64,000 nt of DNA from Myotis daubentonii (Eukaryota; Chordata; Mammalia; Chiroptera; Vespertilionidae): the NCBI RefSeq assembly GCF_963259705.1, contig NC_081844.1, positions 45,956,001 through 46,020,000 of the forward strand, written 5' to 3'. Each line of letters starts with the position of its first letter. Within the stretch, counting starts at the first letter, position 1. The notes beneath the pieces were generated by a model. It ran no database searches, had not been told where the DNA came from, and saw nothing but the letters and a program-made list of their open reading frames with translations. Position numbers and translations under genes: made by a program. This document shows, piece by piece, positions 23,200-32,880 of the stretch.

Positions 23200-25397
23200 G
23201 GAAAAAGAGATAGGGAGAGAAAAATCAAGCCCCAACACATACTTAAAAACACACACACACACAAAACCACTTAACTATAATATTATGGAACTTTCCCTCC
23301 CTCTGCAAAATCTTTGTAAAGTAAAACTTAGCATTGAAATTTCTTATTTCCTTTTCAAAATTATCACCTAAGACAATCTATTCATTAATTTGTCTTTCTG
23401 AAGAATGAATATTTTGAGCTCAAAAATTTTCTTGTTTAGATTCATCAATATTGCAAGTTTTACTAAAAAAGGTAATGCTTGACTGAAAAAAAACAACCAT
23501 GCTCACATTTTATTTTGTTTGTTGTTCATTCTTTTGAGATATCCAGCCCAAGAATATTCTATTACTGTAATGCAATCTGAGGGTGGTCTTTCTAAGATGA
23601 ATGTGGTAACATGGTGATATGTTTATTCTGTGGAAAATCTATTTCAATGTCTAATTAGAAGCTTTTAAACGTTTGACTCCTCATTCCTTTGTAGAAAGAC
23701 TCTTGGGAGGGAAGTTGGGTTTGTCTATATAGATGTTATCCCACACCTGCATTTTAGTTTATGTAAAGTTCCAAAAATATACACTGCTTTTCTCGCACTT
23801 ACTGTATACTTAAAAAGTTAATAGTTTTGGCAAACAGCAAAGGGCTTCAATTTGGAAAGTGCTAAATGAATATTTGAAAGATCTGGTTCAGTGCTGGATG
23901 CTTTTAAAAATATCTGCTAGCTGCTGGCCAAATCATTGATCACCAAGTGCAGAGGTACAGGCATAAAGGCATATGACTAGAAGGAAGATTTTTAAGCTCG
24001 AATCCTGAGATCAGCCATCAAAAACTAGGTCTGAGCTTAGAACCTGGTTTACTCCCTCTGCTCTTTACAGATCAGCATGATCATCTACTTCCAATTTGCT
24101 AACAAAGGCTCTATTCATGGCTGTTTCAGCCAGCCTCGCAGATCTTCATTTTCCTGTTCTGAAGTGGGAGGGAAGGGAAGTATTGTTCGTAAGTTATTCA
24201 TCAAGTTATTCATCAAGATCAAATCTTATAAATATGTAACAGCTTTCAGCATCTGGACAAGATTCGGCTGCCCATGGACTTGAACGCCGCTTTCAAATCT
24301 CGCTGAAAGGAAACCATGTCTGTTGGCATAGCAAAAGACCATGGTTGGGCAAGTCTGAACGTGACCTGCTGAGATGAAAGCTCCTCGCCCAGAAGGGCTG
24401 CAACCCTTAGCAGGAAAGGGCCGGAAGCGGGCTTCTCTCTGACAAGATTGAGAAGAACAAGTCTGGTGCAGTCTGGCCCTGTGAATCACTCAAATTAACT
24501 AAACACTGCTCCCTCTGCATACATTTTACAGAGTGTCAACCTATTCTCCAAAGTGACACAGGGCAGATTTCAATGTTTCTGACAGACTTCAACAGATGTT
24601 TTTGGGTATATTACAATTATTCAGTTATTTATATTACATGTTCATTTGTGTCTGATATGAAAGCTTTTGGATTCTAATGGTACTAGGAAATTAGCTAACC
24701 TTAGAGCAAACTCAGTTAATATTAGCTTCAATTTCTTGACCATGTGGAATCAAGTGTAGTGATCAATACCTTCACTCTTGAAGAGAGATATGCTCTTATG
24801 GTCAAAAGTGATCATTTCAAAAGTAAATTTAGAGAGAAGTGATCATAGTGTGGGTTCCTTCCTACTATGCTTTCTCTCTTGGAAACGGCTAGTTCTATTT
24901 TATGGTGATCCATTGTTATTTTTCATATTATTTGGAAATAGAAATTGATACAATCCTGACCCTCCCGGACAGGTTAGATGATGAATTCAATAGAGCTTTC
25001 CCTTTTCCAGCTCCGAACCTGACTCCTTAGCAGCTATGACAATCTCTCTTGAATCTCTAAATCAATACGCCCAGTATATTAGGTTTGAATAAGCACTGAT
25101 TCTTGTAAAATATAATAGAAGACCATCAGCATGATATTTTTGAATTAAAAAATGACAAGAATATTGAGCAAAAGAATCCATTTGTATCTTCCAAATTCAC
25201 TGAGTGATAATGAAGTGCCTTCTTTTATATGCGTTCTTATTTGATATGCAAATATATTCAAATGTTATGAAAATGGATTATTTAAATATACCACTGAAGA
25301 GTTTTAAACTCGACTCACTAGAAGCTATGACAGAAGAATCCAAAACATGAGCTGCTAAGGAAATGAAATGAGATTCTAATCTGAAGAGAGAGCTTAC
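20698..25397 (-). other. PDGFC: PDGFC intron 4, repeat-poor
   Basis: This 4.7-kb phase-1 intron runs from the GTAAGC donor at 25397 to the GCAG acceptor at 20698. It is AT-rich and I see no Ves, Helitron or L1 in it, only an AAT microsatellite (23165-23197) and a short AC run (23251-23263). A locally GC-richer patch lies at 24245-24485. The rarity of young insertions contrasts with intron 3. Confidence 0.88.
23165..23197. repeat. (AAT)n microsatellite
   Basis: Eleven AAT/ATA units in intron 4. Confidence 0.95.
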
Positions 25398-25605
25398 CTC
25401 TGGATTTTCTTCCAAAAACAAAAGCCTTGCCAAGAAGTTGCCAACCTGGCCTATAGAGATCTTCTAAGTCCAGCTGCCATCTGTCTGGTTCAAGATAGCG
25501 AATAAGGTCTTCCAAGGTGCTGAAGGCAGTGACCGCGTTATTGAGCTGGTCCAGCGGCAGAGCTGAAGGGGGCAGCACCGAAGGGCTCACAGCCTCTGTG
25601 ACTTG
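25398..25605 (-). CDS. PDGFC: PDGFC exon 4 (hinge and activation site)
   Basis: This internal coding exon belongs to platelet-derived growth factor C, a secreted ligand of PDGFR-alpha that is made as a latent CUB-hinge-core protein. The minus strand shows a pyrimidine-rich tract ending TTTCAG before CAAGTCACAG, and the exon closes with AGAG before a GTAAGC donor. The 208 bp give 69 codons plus one base (entry phase 0, exit phase 1). The peptide starts QVTEAVSPSVLPPSALPLDQ and ends AFVFGRKSR, covering residues 166-234 by human numbering. The GRKSR motif is the known proteolytic site where the inhibitory CUB domain is released (tPA or plasmin in the known protein), and it is intact here. Differences from human recalled from memory include Q for L after LPLD and G for T in YRPTW; QVT and PDRW resemble mouse. 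The acceptor could instead lie 4 bases downstream (CAAG), but this choice fits the family length exactly. Confidence 0.96.
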
Positions 25606-26149
25606 CTGAAAGGAAAAGCAACCCTCCGTTAACCATTCAGGGAAGACAATGCATCCCTTCTGGACTTGCGCAAGACGTTCGGGACACCAAGGCTGTAAAC
25701 ACACGGGAAAGCAAAGCGCATTCAATTCCAGTTAGGAGTCGTGATTCTGCAAGACTTCATGTAGATGAACACCCGTAGATTTGCTGTGTAGTCAATGAGA
25801 AAGACATTAATTGCATTACCGCAAACCTCAGGGGGATGTGGCTACCTGTTGCTTAAAAAAAAACAAACCAGTTCTCCAGGGTTCAATTACAGAGTTAAAA
25901 TGGAAACTATAATAAAGACAGTTCACCCAATTTGTGTTTGTTTTATACCATTCACTTTCCTGAATCTGGAAAATGTCTGCGTAGTTATGCAAATGAGTGT
26001 CAGATGAATTAAAAATGTGAAGTAATTAACTTATAAAGAATGACAACAAAAGGCAGTTGAAAGGCTTTTGACTTTGGAGAAAGTGTTAACCAAGATAGTT
26101 ATAACCCACACTTTATAACTTTGATAAATTTGCCTAAAATTGTTTTTAA

Positions 26150-27320
26150 TTTTTAATAAACAGGTTTAAAAGACAGATACTGGAAGAATACCTTGGCAAG
26201 TGATATAACTTTCACAGGATTAGTATCCAGAGTATACCAAAAAAATTTTAAAAAAAGGACAAAGACTGTAACTAAATACAAAATGGGCAAATTCCAGACC
26301 AGAAGTTTGAATGGCCAACAGACATAAAACATGCTAAACTTCATCAGTTTTCAGAAAAATGCAAAACAAAATAAGATACTCTTTCACATCCATCAGATTT
26401 GCAGGCATTTAAAAGGAAGGGCTGCCAAGGATGTGGGTAAGTTGGAATTTCTCTGTGCTGCCCGCAGAAGTGAGCGTAAATTGCTTTAGTTTACATAAGT
26501 TACTAGAGTTGAAGATTTATATGTCCTCAACCCCTGTAATTCACTTTTAAGGTTTATACCCTTTTATTTGTGCACATGAAAATATGTGCAATGATATTCA
26601 TCACACACACATTGTTTAAAATAGAGAAAAGCTGAAAAGAACCTAAATGCCCAAAAATAGAACAATGGATCAAAATACTTCATTTTAAATGGCAAGCAAT
26701 AAAATAAGACAATAATTTCAATAAATCTTCATAAAGGACCCCTCCCCCACAATTGTTAACATGTACTAAGGGTAGGGATGTTATCAGAATGAAATCAAAA
26801 TAGGCAAAATAAATAAATGAACAAAATGCTCAACTTAGTTTTTGTATTATTTTGTAATTTAATTTTTTGTAGCAAAGAGGAGAGGAGTATAAAATATAAA
26901 ATAAAACATTTATGTGGATTGATATTCATTATAGTAGTATTAATAATAATAACAAAAAGTTGAAAACATTCTGAATTTATATTCATTGGAATAGTTAATT
27001 ACACTACTCGTGAAATGAAATAGTGTATAGACATTAAAAATGAGGTTCTCTGGGAATTTTTATTAACAAAAGAAATGCCTACTACGTAGTAATGACAAAA
27101 ATAACAAGCTATATAAAAATAGTGTTCATATACCATAATGTCAACATACATAAATTGAAACAAAATAAAAAATCAACAGTGCCTAAAATGCTGTGTTCAT
27201 CTATGATTTAAAAGAGAATGGTGATTTTAATTTTCTTTCGAATACATATCCAAATTTTCAACATTTTCTATAATAAATATGGATTCCTTTCGGAGATCAG
27301 GTTATAATAAAAAACAACAA
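26150..27320 (+). mobile_element. Old L1 3' part, sense
   Basis: Successive blocks follow the L1 ORF2 end and 3'UTR in order: ATACAAAATGGGCAAATTCC, GAATGGCCAACAGACATAAA, GCAAAACAAAATAAGATACT, GGATGTGGG, AATAGAACAATGGATCAAA, and a final AACATTTTCTATAATAAATA. No open reading frame survives. Confidence 0.8.
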
Positions 27321-27399
27321 CTATGAAGTCAGCTTTTCCTTTCATCCTCATTAGATCCTTGGCTAGATAAGGAAAACCATGTACTGTATATAGCATCTT

Positions 27400-27875
27400 C
27401 TAACTTGTCTCCTTTCCTTTAATCTTTCCTTATTCCTTCTATTCAATGCTGTATAACCTTGGGTTAATCTACCTAAAGTAAGTTATCACTGATCATGTGA
27501 TGCATTTGGACAAATGCCTAGGGTGATTTCTCATCTGGGGGATGAAATCCAAATTCCTTACACTGTACTCAGGATCCTTACGATTAGACCTTTGCTGACC
27601 TTTCCCATCTAATCCTCTGCTCATCAAAGACACGCACATTTTGTTCCAATCAATCTTGTCTCTTCACTAACTACTGCAGATGTCTCATTCATCTCAGACC
27701 TTGTACTTCCACCCATGATAAACGCTGCTCCCCTTCTCCCATATGCAAAACCCTTCTCCCTGTGATCCACATAATAAATCTTTACCATTTATAATAGCTT
27801 TCCTTGAAATCCAATTCATCCATAAAAACTTCTTCAATAACAGGGCCATCATTGTCCCATATATCTCAATTGTAT
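27400..27875 (+). mobile_element. L2-like (CR1 clade) LINE fragment, sense
   Basis: GATGAAATCCAAATTCCTTA, then CTTTGCTGACCTTTCCCATC, then CATAAAAACTTCTTCAATAA follow the C-terminal coding region of an L2/L3-type LINE. It is diverged and not open. Confidence 0.6.
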
Positions 27876-28057
27876 CAACTTGAAAAAGATTCCCTCCCTG
27901 GGCTGTCCTCTGGGCACATGGCTTGAAAAACAGAAGCGGCTCCACAACTTTGAAAAAGGATGATTGCTCTCTGGGGCAGGTCCAGCTCCTGTGGGGGTTT
28001 GTGGGTATAGAGTCCTATTTGCACACAGAGGGTGGGAGGGTGGATTTTTATAAAGAA

Positions 28058-28588
28058 CTGGAGGCACGAAATTCGTCTATGGGGGCTGGGGTGGGGAGGG
28101 TCCCCTCAGCCCAGCCTGAACCCTCTTTAATTCAGGTCTACTCGGGGGATTTCCGACTACCGGTTTAGGCCCGACTGCTGGTTTAGGATAGGGCCTAAAC
28201 CGACAGTTGGACATCCCTCTCACAATCCTGGACTGCTGGCTCCTAACTGCTCACTTGCCTGTCTGCCTGATCACCCTTAACTGCCCCCTCTGCTAGCCTG
28301 GTCACCCCTAGCCACCTCTGCCTGCCGGCCTGATCACCCCAATGCTCACACCTGTCGGCCTGGTTGCCCCTAACTTCCCCTTCTGCTGGCCTGGTCACTC
28401 CATGCAGCCTGCTGCTCGGTCGTTTGGTTGTCCCTCACTAACCCCCTGCCAGCTGGGTCGCCCCACACAACCTGCTGCTCAGTCATTTGGTCACCCCGCA
28501 CTAACCCCCCTGCCGGCCTGGTCGCCCCATGCAGCCTGTTCGTTCATCTGTTCGGTTGTGATGGTCGCTTAGGTTTTATATAGATAGA
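28058..28588 (-). mobile_element. HeliBat-type Helitron with internal minisatellite
   Basis: The left end shows the 3' hairpin relic (GGCACGAAATTCGT) and a CCAG in place of CTAG when read on the minus strand. The right end reads, on the minus strand, TCTATATAAAACCTAAGCGAC, a Helitron 5' end different from that of the other long copies. The middle (about 28265-28560) is built of GC-rich tandem units of about 31 bp. The right boundary is uncertain by a few bases because of a TATC repeat. Confidence 0.82.
28265..28560. repeat. ~31-bp minisatellite inside a Helitron
   Basis: Units beginning GCCTGRTC occur at 28265, 28296, 28328, 28358 and 28389, spaced 30-32 bases. A higher-order 63-64-bp unit (CCTGCTGCTCRGTC and relatives) follows at 28408, 28471 and 28535, about twice the basic period. 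Confidence 0.85.
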
Positions 28589-28599
28589 TAATCAGCTGA

Positions 28600-30365
28600 A
28601 ATGAATGTGGCAGCCTTAGATCAGCAATGATTTTATTCTTATTTTAAAGATCTATTTTCAATAATGTCAAGAATCTGGCTAAAATATTAGTACAAAGATG
28701 GTCCCAACTATTCTACCTAACTTTTGAGAGTGGAAACCAATTTTAATACATTCCCTATTTAATCCTGGTATTTTTTAAATTGTCCAAAAATTTCAAAATT
28801 TCTTTAACAGAGGGTATGATTATGACTGGTAACTAAATTATAGGCATAAATAAACAACTATCTAATAAAAAGTTCCATTGTTAATTTAACCAATTTGGTT
28901 AATATTGATTAAACTTCTAGCATGAAAAAGTTAATGCAAAAGTCTTTTACATTTAAAAACATAAGTCAAGATGTATATGTTTATGTAATGTGTAAATTCA
29001 AGTTCAGTAATACTCAAAGAATAACTGAGTATTACTCATGACTATGACAATATAAAACAAATTAAATGTGTCATAATCTGTATGGAGAGTAAATGTATGG
29101 AAAACTAATACAAAAAGTATATATTATTCATTAAAATGTCAGAGTGCACAGTTAGACATGATATAAAATGATTACTTAAGCTATTTTCAGTTAGACCATG
29201 ATTCAAGAATGAGTTGGTTCATTTTGCTTTCTACATCTGTTGGACACTCCGTATAGAGCATTCCTTTTGAAGCAGTAAAAAGTTCCCACTGAAATCAATA
29301 TTGCTGAGACAAAGGTTAAAGTATTTATACAAAAGAAACCAAAACAATATAAGCCTGCAATGTTAGATGAGCAAAATATACACACGCGGGGTTCAATGAA
29401 GTATCAGAATAGCAATCCCTTCACATGACAAAAGTAGGGAGGGAACGACTTGGTATATGATACTACATTCATATATTGGTTGAAATATTTACATTAAAAT
29501 AAGATCAATTTCAAAAATAAACACACACACACACAGCAGTTTGCACCCACCCAAAAAACAGGAGGGGAAAATCAACTTACTTCCCCTAGATTCAACGAAT
29601 CAACTCCAGGACAGAACAGAGGAAGCTGTACTTTTATTTAAGGGCTTTCTCATGACTGCACCCCACCCACTATTTCAAGGAACAACTAAAGTCCTTCACT
29701 TTCCAAGTTCTGCTTTTCTAAGTTGTCTAAAGGGATTTTCAGAGAAAAGGAGAGCAATGGAAAAAAGAAGTGAGAGGCAAAAAAGTCCTCTTTTTTTAAG
29801 TTTTAATTTTTCCTATAAGCAGAAACTCCTCTTTTCAGCACAGGCTCATAGAATTTTCTCCAGTAATTAGTGTCTAGAAAATTCGGGCAATACTTATGAT
29901 TGGGCCAAATGCCTGGAATTGAATTTTTCACATTCCCCATTCCTTATCTCTTTTAGTCACCCTGAAAATAGAGACTTATTACTAAGTTATGGTTTGTTCT
30001 AAGACTATTTAGTAGGTGACACTGGTCAGTGATGAAAAGCAGAGCTTCTTGGTGTTCCGTAATGCAAACAACTAAACCAACACCCCCACTTTAGTAAGCC
30101 AGAACAAAGACTTTCTGCTGTTACCTGCAGGGTAGCAACGATGACCTGGGTGGACCACCTAGTTCTAGGTGACTGAGACCCCTTCAGCACATTATTTGGA
30201 AGGATGGATTGTGAAAGTTGAGAAAAAGAATCTGAAATCTCAGTGCAATGAAGTGCCCTGTCAAACCATGCAATTCTAACATGTCAGTACCATGTACTCA
30301 AGATATTACACAAAATGAGGTTTTTTTAAAATTCGTTGGTGAAATTCATTATGAATGACAGCATG
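28600..30365. other. Intron 3 segment, nothing recognised
   Basis: AT-rich sequence. A 109-codon open frame at 29541-29870 has no family resemblance and no splice context. Confidence 0.5.
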
Positions 30366-30369
30366 ATAT

Positions 30370-30510
30370 GAGAGAACTCTGATCAGGAGTCAAGGAAAGA
30401 GCCTGGACTGTAATCTTGGAGCTGCTCGCATTTCGGAAAGAGAATTTGGGCAAACACTGTAACCGCTCTTAGCCTCCGTTTCCTTCTACCAATCTTGGCT
30501 GCTAATTTTA
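30370..30510 (+). repeat. MIR
   Basis: GAGTCAAGGAAAGAGCCTGG, GGGCAAACACTGTAACCGCT and TTAGCCTCCGTTTCCTTCTA follow the sense MIR consensus. Confidence 0.65.
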
Positions 30511-30555
30511 GTGACTGTTAAGTTTCTTTCTAGCTTTTAAATTTCATAATTTTAT

Positions 30556-31985
30556 GTAAATGCCAGATGGTCCATCTTCCCCACATCCTTCTCAACATTT
30601 GCTATCTCATATTCTCTATGACAGCCGTTCTGACAGGTGTGCGGTGAGATCTCATTGTGGGTCTGACTTGCATTTTCTTGATGATGAGCGATGTTGAGCA
30701 TCCTTTCATGCATTGTTGGGCATTTGGGTGTCTCCTTTGGAAAAAAAATTCTATTCAGTTCCTCTGACCATTTTTAATCATATTTTTTGTTATTGAGTTG
30801 TAGGAGTTCTTTACATATTTGGGCTATTAACTCCCTATCTAATATATGGTTTTCACATATTTTTGTCCATTCCACAAGTTTTTTTTTTTTATTTTGTTGA
30901 TTTCTTCTTTTGAAGTACAGAAGTTGTGTAGTTTGATTTTGGGGTAGCTTTTTTGCTGTCTTTTTAGCGTCATTTCAAAAAAATCTTATGCACTGCTGGT
31001 GGAAATGTAAATGTGCTCAGCCACTATAGAAAACAGTATAGACGTTCTGCAAAAATTGTAAATTAAAACTACCATATGATCCAGCAATCCCACTTCTGGA
31101 TATATAGTCAAAGGAAATGAAAATAGGAATATCCAAAGGAAATGAAAATAGCATATTGAAAAGACGTCTACACTCCCATGTTTATTGCAACATTATTAAC
31201 AATCGTAAAAATATGAAAAAAACCCTAAGTATTTATCACTATCTGAATGAATAAAGAAGATAAGGTAGCCCTAACCACTTTGGCTCAGTGGATAGAGCGT
31301 CGGCCTGTGGACTGAAGGGTCCCAGGTTCAATTTCGCCCAACGGCATGTACCTTGGTTGCGGGCACATCCCCAGTAGAGGGTGTGCAGGAGGCAGCTGAT
31401 TGATGTTTCTCTCTCATCGATGTTTCTAACTCTCTATCCCTCTCCCTTCATCTCTGGAAAAAAAAATCAATAAAATATATTTAAAAAAAAAAGAAGATGA
31501 GGTATACTGTATATTATTCAGCCATGAGAACACGCCTAGACCTTGAGAGCATTATGCTAAGTGATGTAAGTCAGACTGAGGAGACAAGTACTATATGATC
31601 TCCCTTACATGCAGAATCTAAAAAGACAAAACTCAGGAAATAAAGAGTAGAATGGTGGTACCAAGGCCTAGGGGTGGGAGAACTGGAGAGATGTTGGTCA
31701 AATGGTGCAAACTTTCAGTTAGAAGCTAGTAAGCTCTGGAGATCTAACACACAGCATTGTGATTATAGCGCACAATACTGTATTATATACTTCAAAGTTG
31801 CAATAGGAGACTAGTTCTTAAATGTTCTTACCATAAAATAGAATTGATAATTAAGTTACAACCTGTGATTTGATAGAAGTGTTAACAACAGTGGTAATCA
31901 TAGTGCAATACATACATGCATTACAGCAACATGTCTACATCTTAAATTTACATGTTATATGTCAATAATATATTAATTAATAAAA
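30556..31985 (+). mobile_element. 5'-inverted (twin-primed) L1 3' end
   Basis: The part from about 30988 to 31985 is L1 in sense: GCACTGCTGGTGGAAATGTA, ACTACCATATGATCCAGCAA, TATTATTCAGCCATGA, ATTATGCTAAGTGATGTAAG, then the 3'UTR. The part from 30556 to about 30987 is the L1 stretch just upstream in reverse orientation (GTGCGGTGAGATCTCATTGT, TTTTAATCATATTTTTTG, CACAAGTTTTTTTTTTTATT). Together they are adjacent L1 segments with the 5' one flipped. A Ves SINE interrupts the sense part at 31268. Confidence 0.85.
31268..31490 (+). mobile_element. Ves SINE, sense, inside L1
   Basis: The head is GCCCTAACCACTTTGGCTCA, with AGGTTCAATTTC as box B, and the tail is AATCAATAAAATATATTTAA. The flanking repeats AAAGAAGATAAGGTA (left) and AAAGAAGATGAGGTA (right) differ at one base. 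It lies in the sense half of the twin-primed L1, which it therefore post-dates. Confidence 0.93.
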
Positions 31986-32337
31986 AGGTCCTACACTGCT
32001 TTGGCAAAATTATCTGGAAAGCCTTAAAAACAAACATACTACTTAGTAAATTGGTGGGGTTGAGGGCTCTCTTTTTCCCCCTTAAATCTTCCTTGCTGCT
32101 TTCGATTATCAGTAAATTTGGGGAAACACTGTCCTCTGGTAAAAACTAACATAATCCAAGACTGATATTTTTCTTCTGTCCTAAGCATGCATACAGGTGT
32201 ACCCTCCTCAGAAGATATTCTTTTAGAAAGCCATTTTCAGCTTATGAATGAAAGCTGTGTGGCTCTAAAAACCAGAAGAAAACAGGTCCATGCTTAGAGA
32301 ATTGCTATGGACATGTTTCAAATACATATATGTGCTG

Positions 32338-32717
32338 TGTTATGGACTGAACTGTGTCACATTAAAATTCTTATGTTGAAGTCCCATCCCCCAGTACCAC
32401 ATGTTTGGAGACGGGACCTTTAAAGAGGTAATTCCGTTTAAATGGGGTCATTAGGATGAGCCCCAGTCCACTATGACTGGTCCTTGTAAGAAGAGGAACT
32501 TTGGACCCAGATACATACAAAGGAATGACCATGAAAAGACACGGAGAAGACAGCTATCAGAGAAGGGCCACAGAGAAGGGCCTCAGAATAACCAATCCTG
32601 GGGACACCTTGATCCCAAACTTCCAGCCTCCAGATCTGTGAGAAAATAAATTTCTGTTGCTTAAGCGACTCCGTCTGTGGTATGTAGTTTGTAACAGCAA
32701 CCCTAGCAAACTCATAC
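32338..32717 (+). mobile_element. MaLR-type solo LTR
   Basis: TGTTATGGACTGAACTGTGT at the left, CCACTATGACTGGTCCTTGT in the middle, then CAGCCTCCAGATCTGTGAGA with AATAAATTTCTGTTG (the LTR poly(A) signal) and a CTAGCAAACTCATACA end follow an ERVL-MaLR LTR through its full length. No internal viral genes are attached. Confidence 0.82.
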
Positions 32718-32794
32718 ACGCTGTCATGGACTTCTCAACTTAAAATCTACCATAGCCGCAAAGAAAGGTTAATATTATACTATGCCCATTAGAT

Positions 32795-32880
32795 CATTTA
32801 ACAAACATTTATTAAGAAGCCTATGACGTGGGCACTGTGAACAAAACAGACCAAAATGATCGCCCCTGTGAAACTTAGCC
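32795..32880 (-). repeat. L2 3' end, antisense
   Basis: AACAAACATTTATTAAGAAG followed by GGGCACTGTGAACAAAACAG is the reverse of the conserved L2 tail. Confidence 0.65.

Noticed and set aside
28265..28560. Regularly spaced ~31-bp repeats resembling a CRISPR array
   Set aside because: The units are contiguous and imperfect, with no unique spacers, and they lie inside a Helitron in a mammalian intron.
28342..28572. 76-codon frame with repeated AAQSFGHPALTP-like motif
   Set aside because: The periodicity comes from the 31-bp minisatellite inside a Helitron and is not a repeat protein.
30988..31985. Possible functional L1 ORF2 end
   Set aside because: Many stops and frameshifts, a 5' inversion and an internal SINE show that it is dead.
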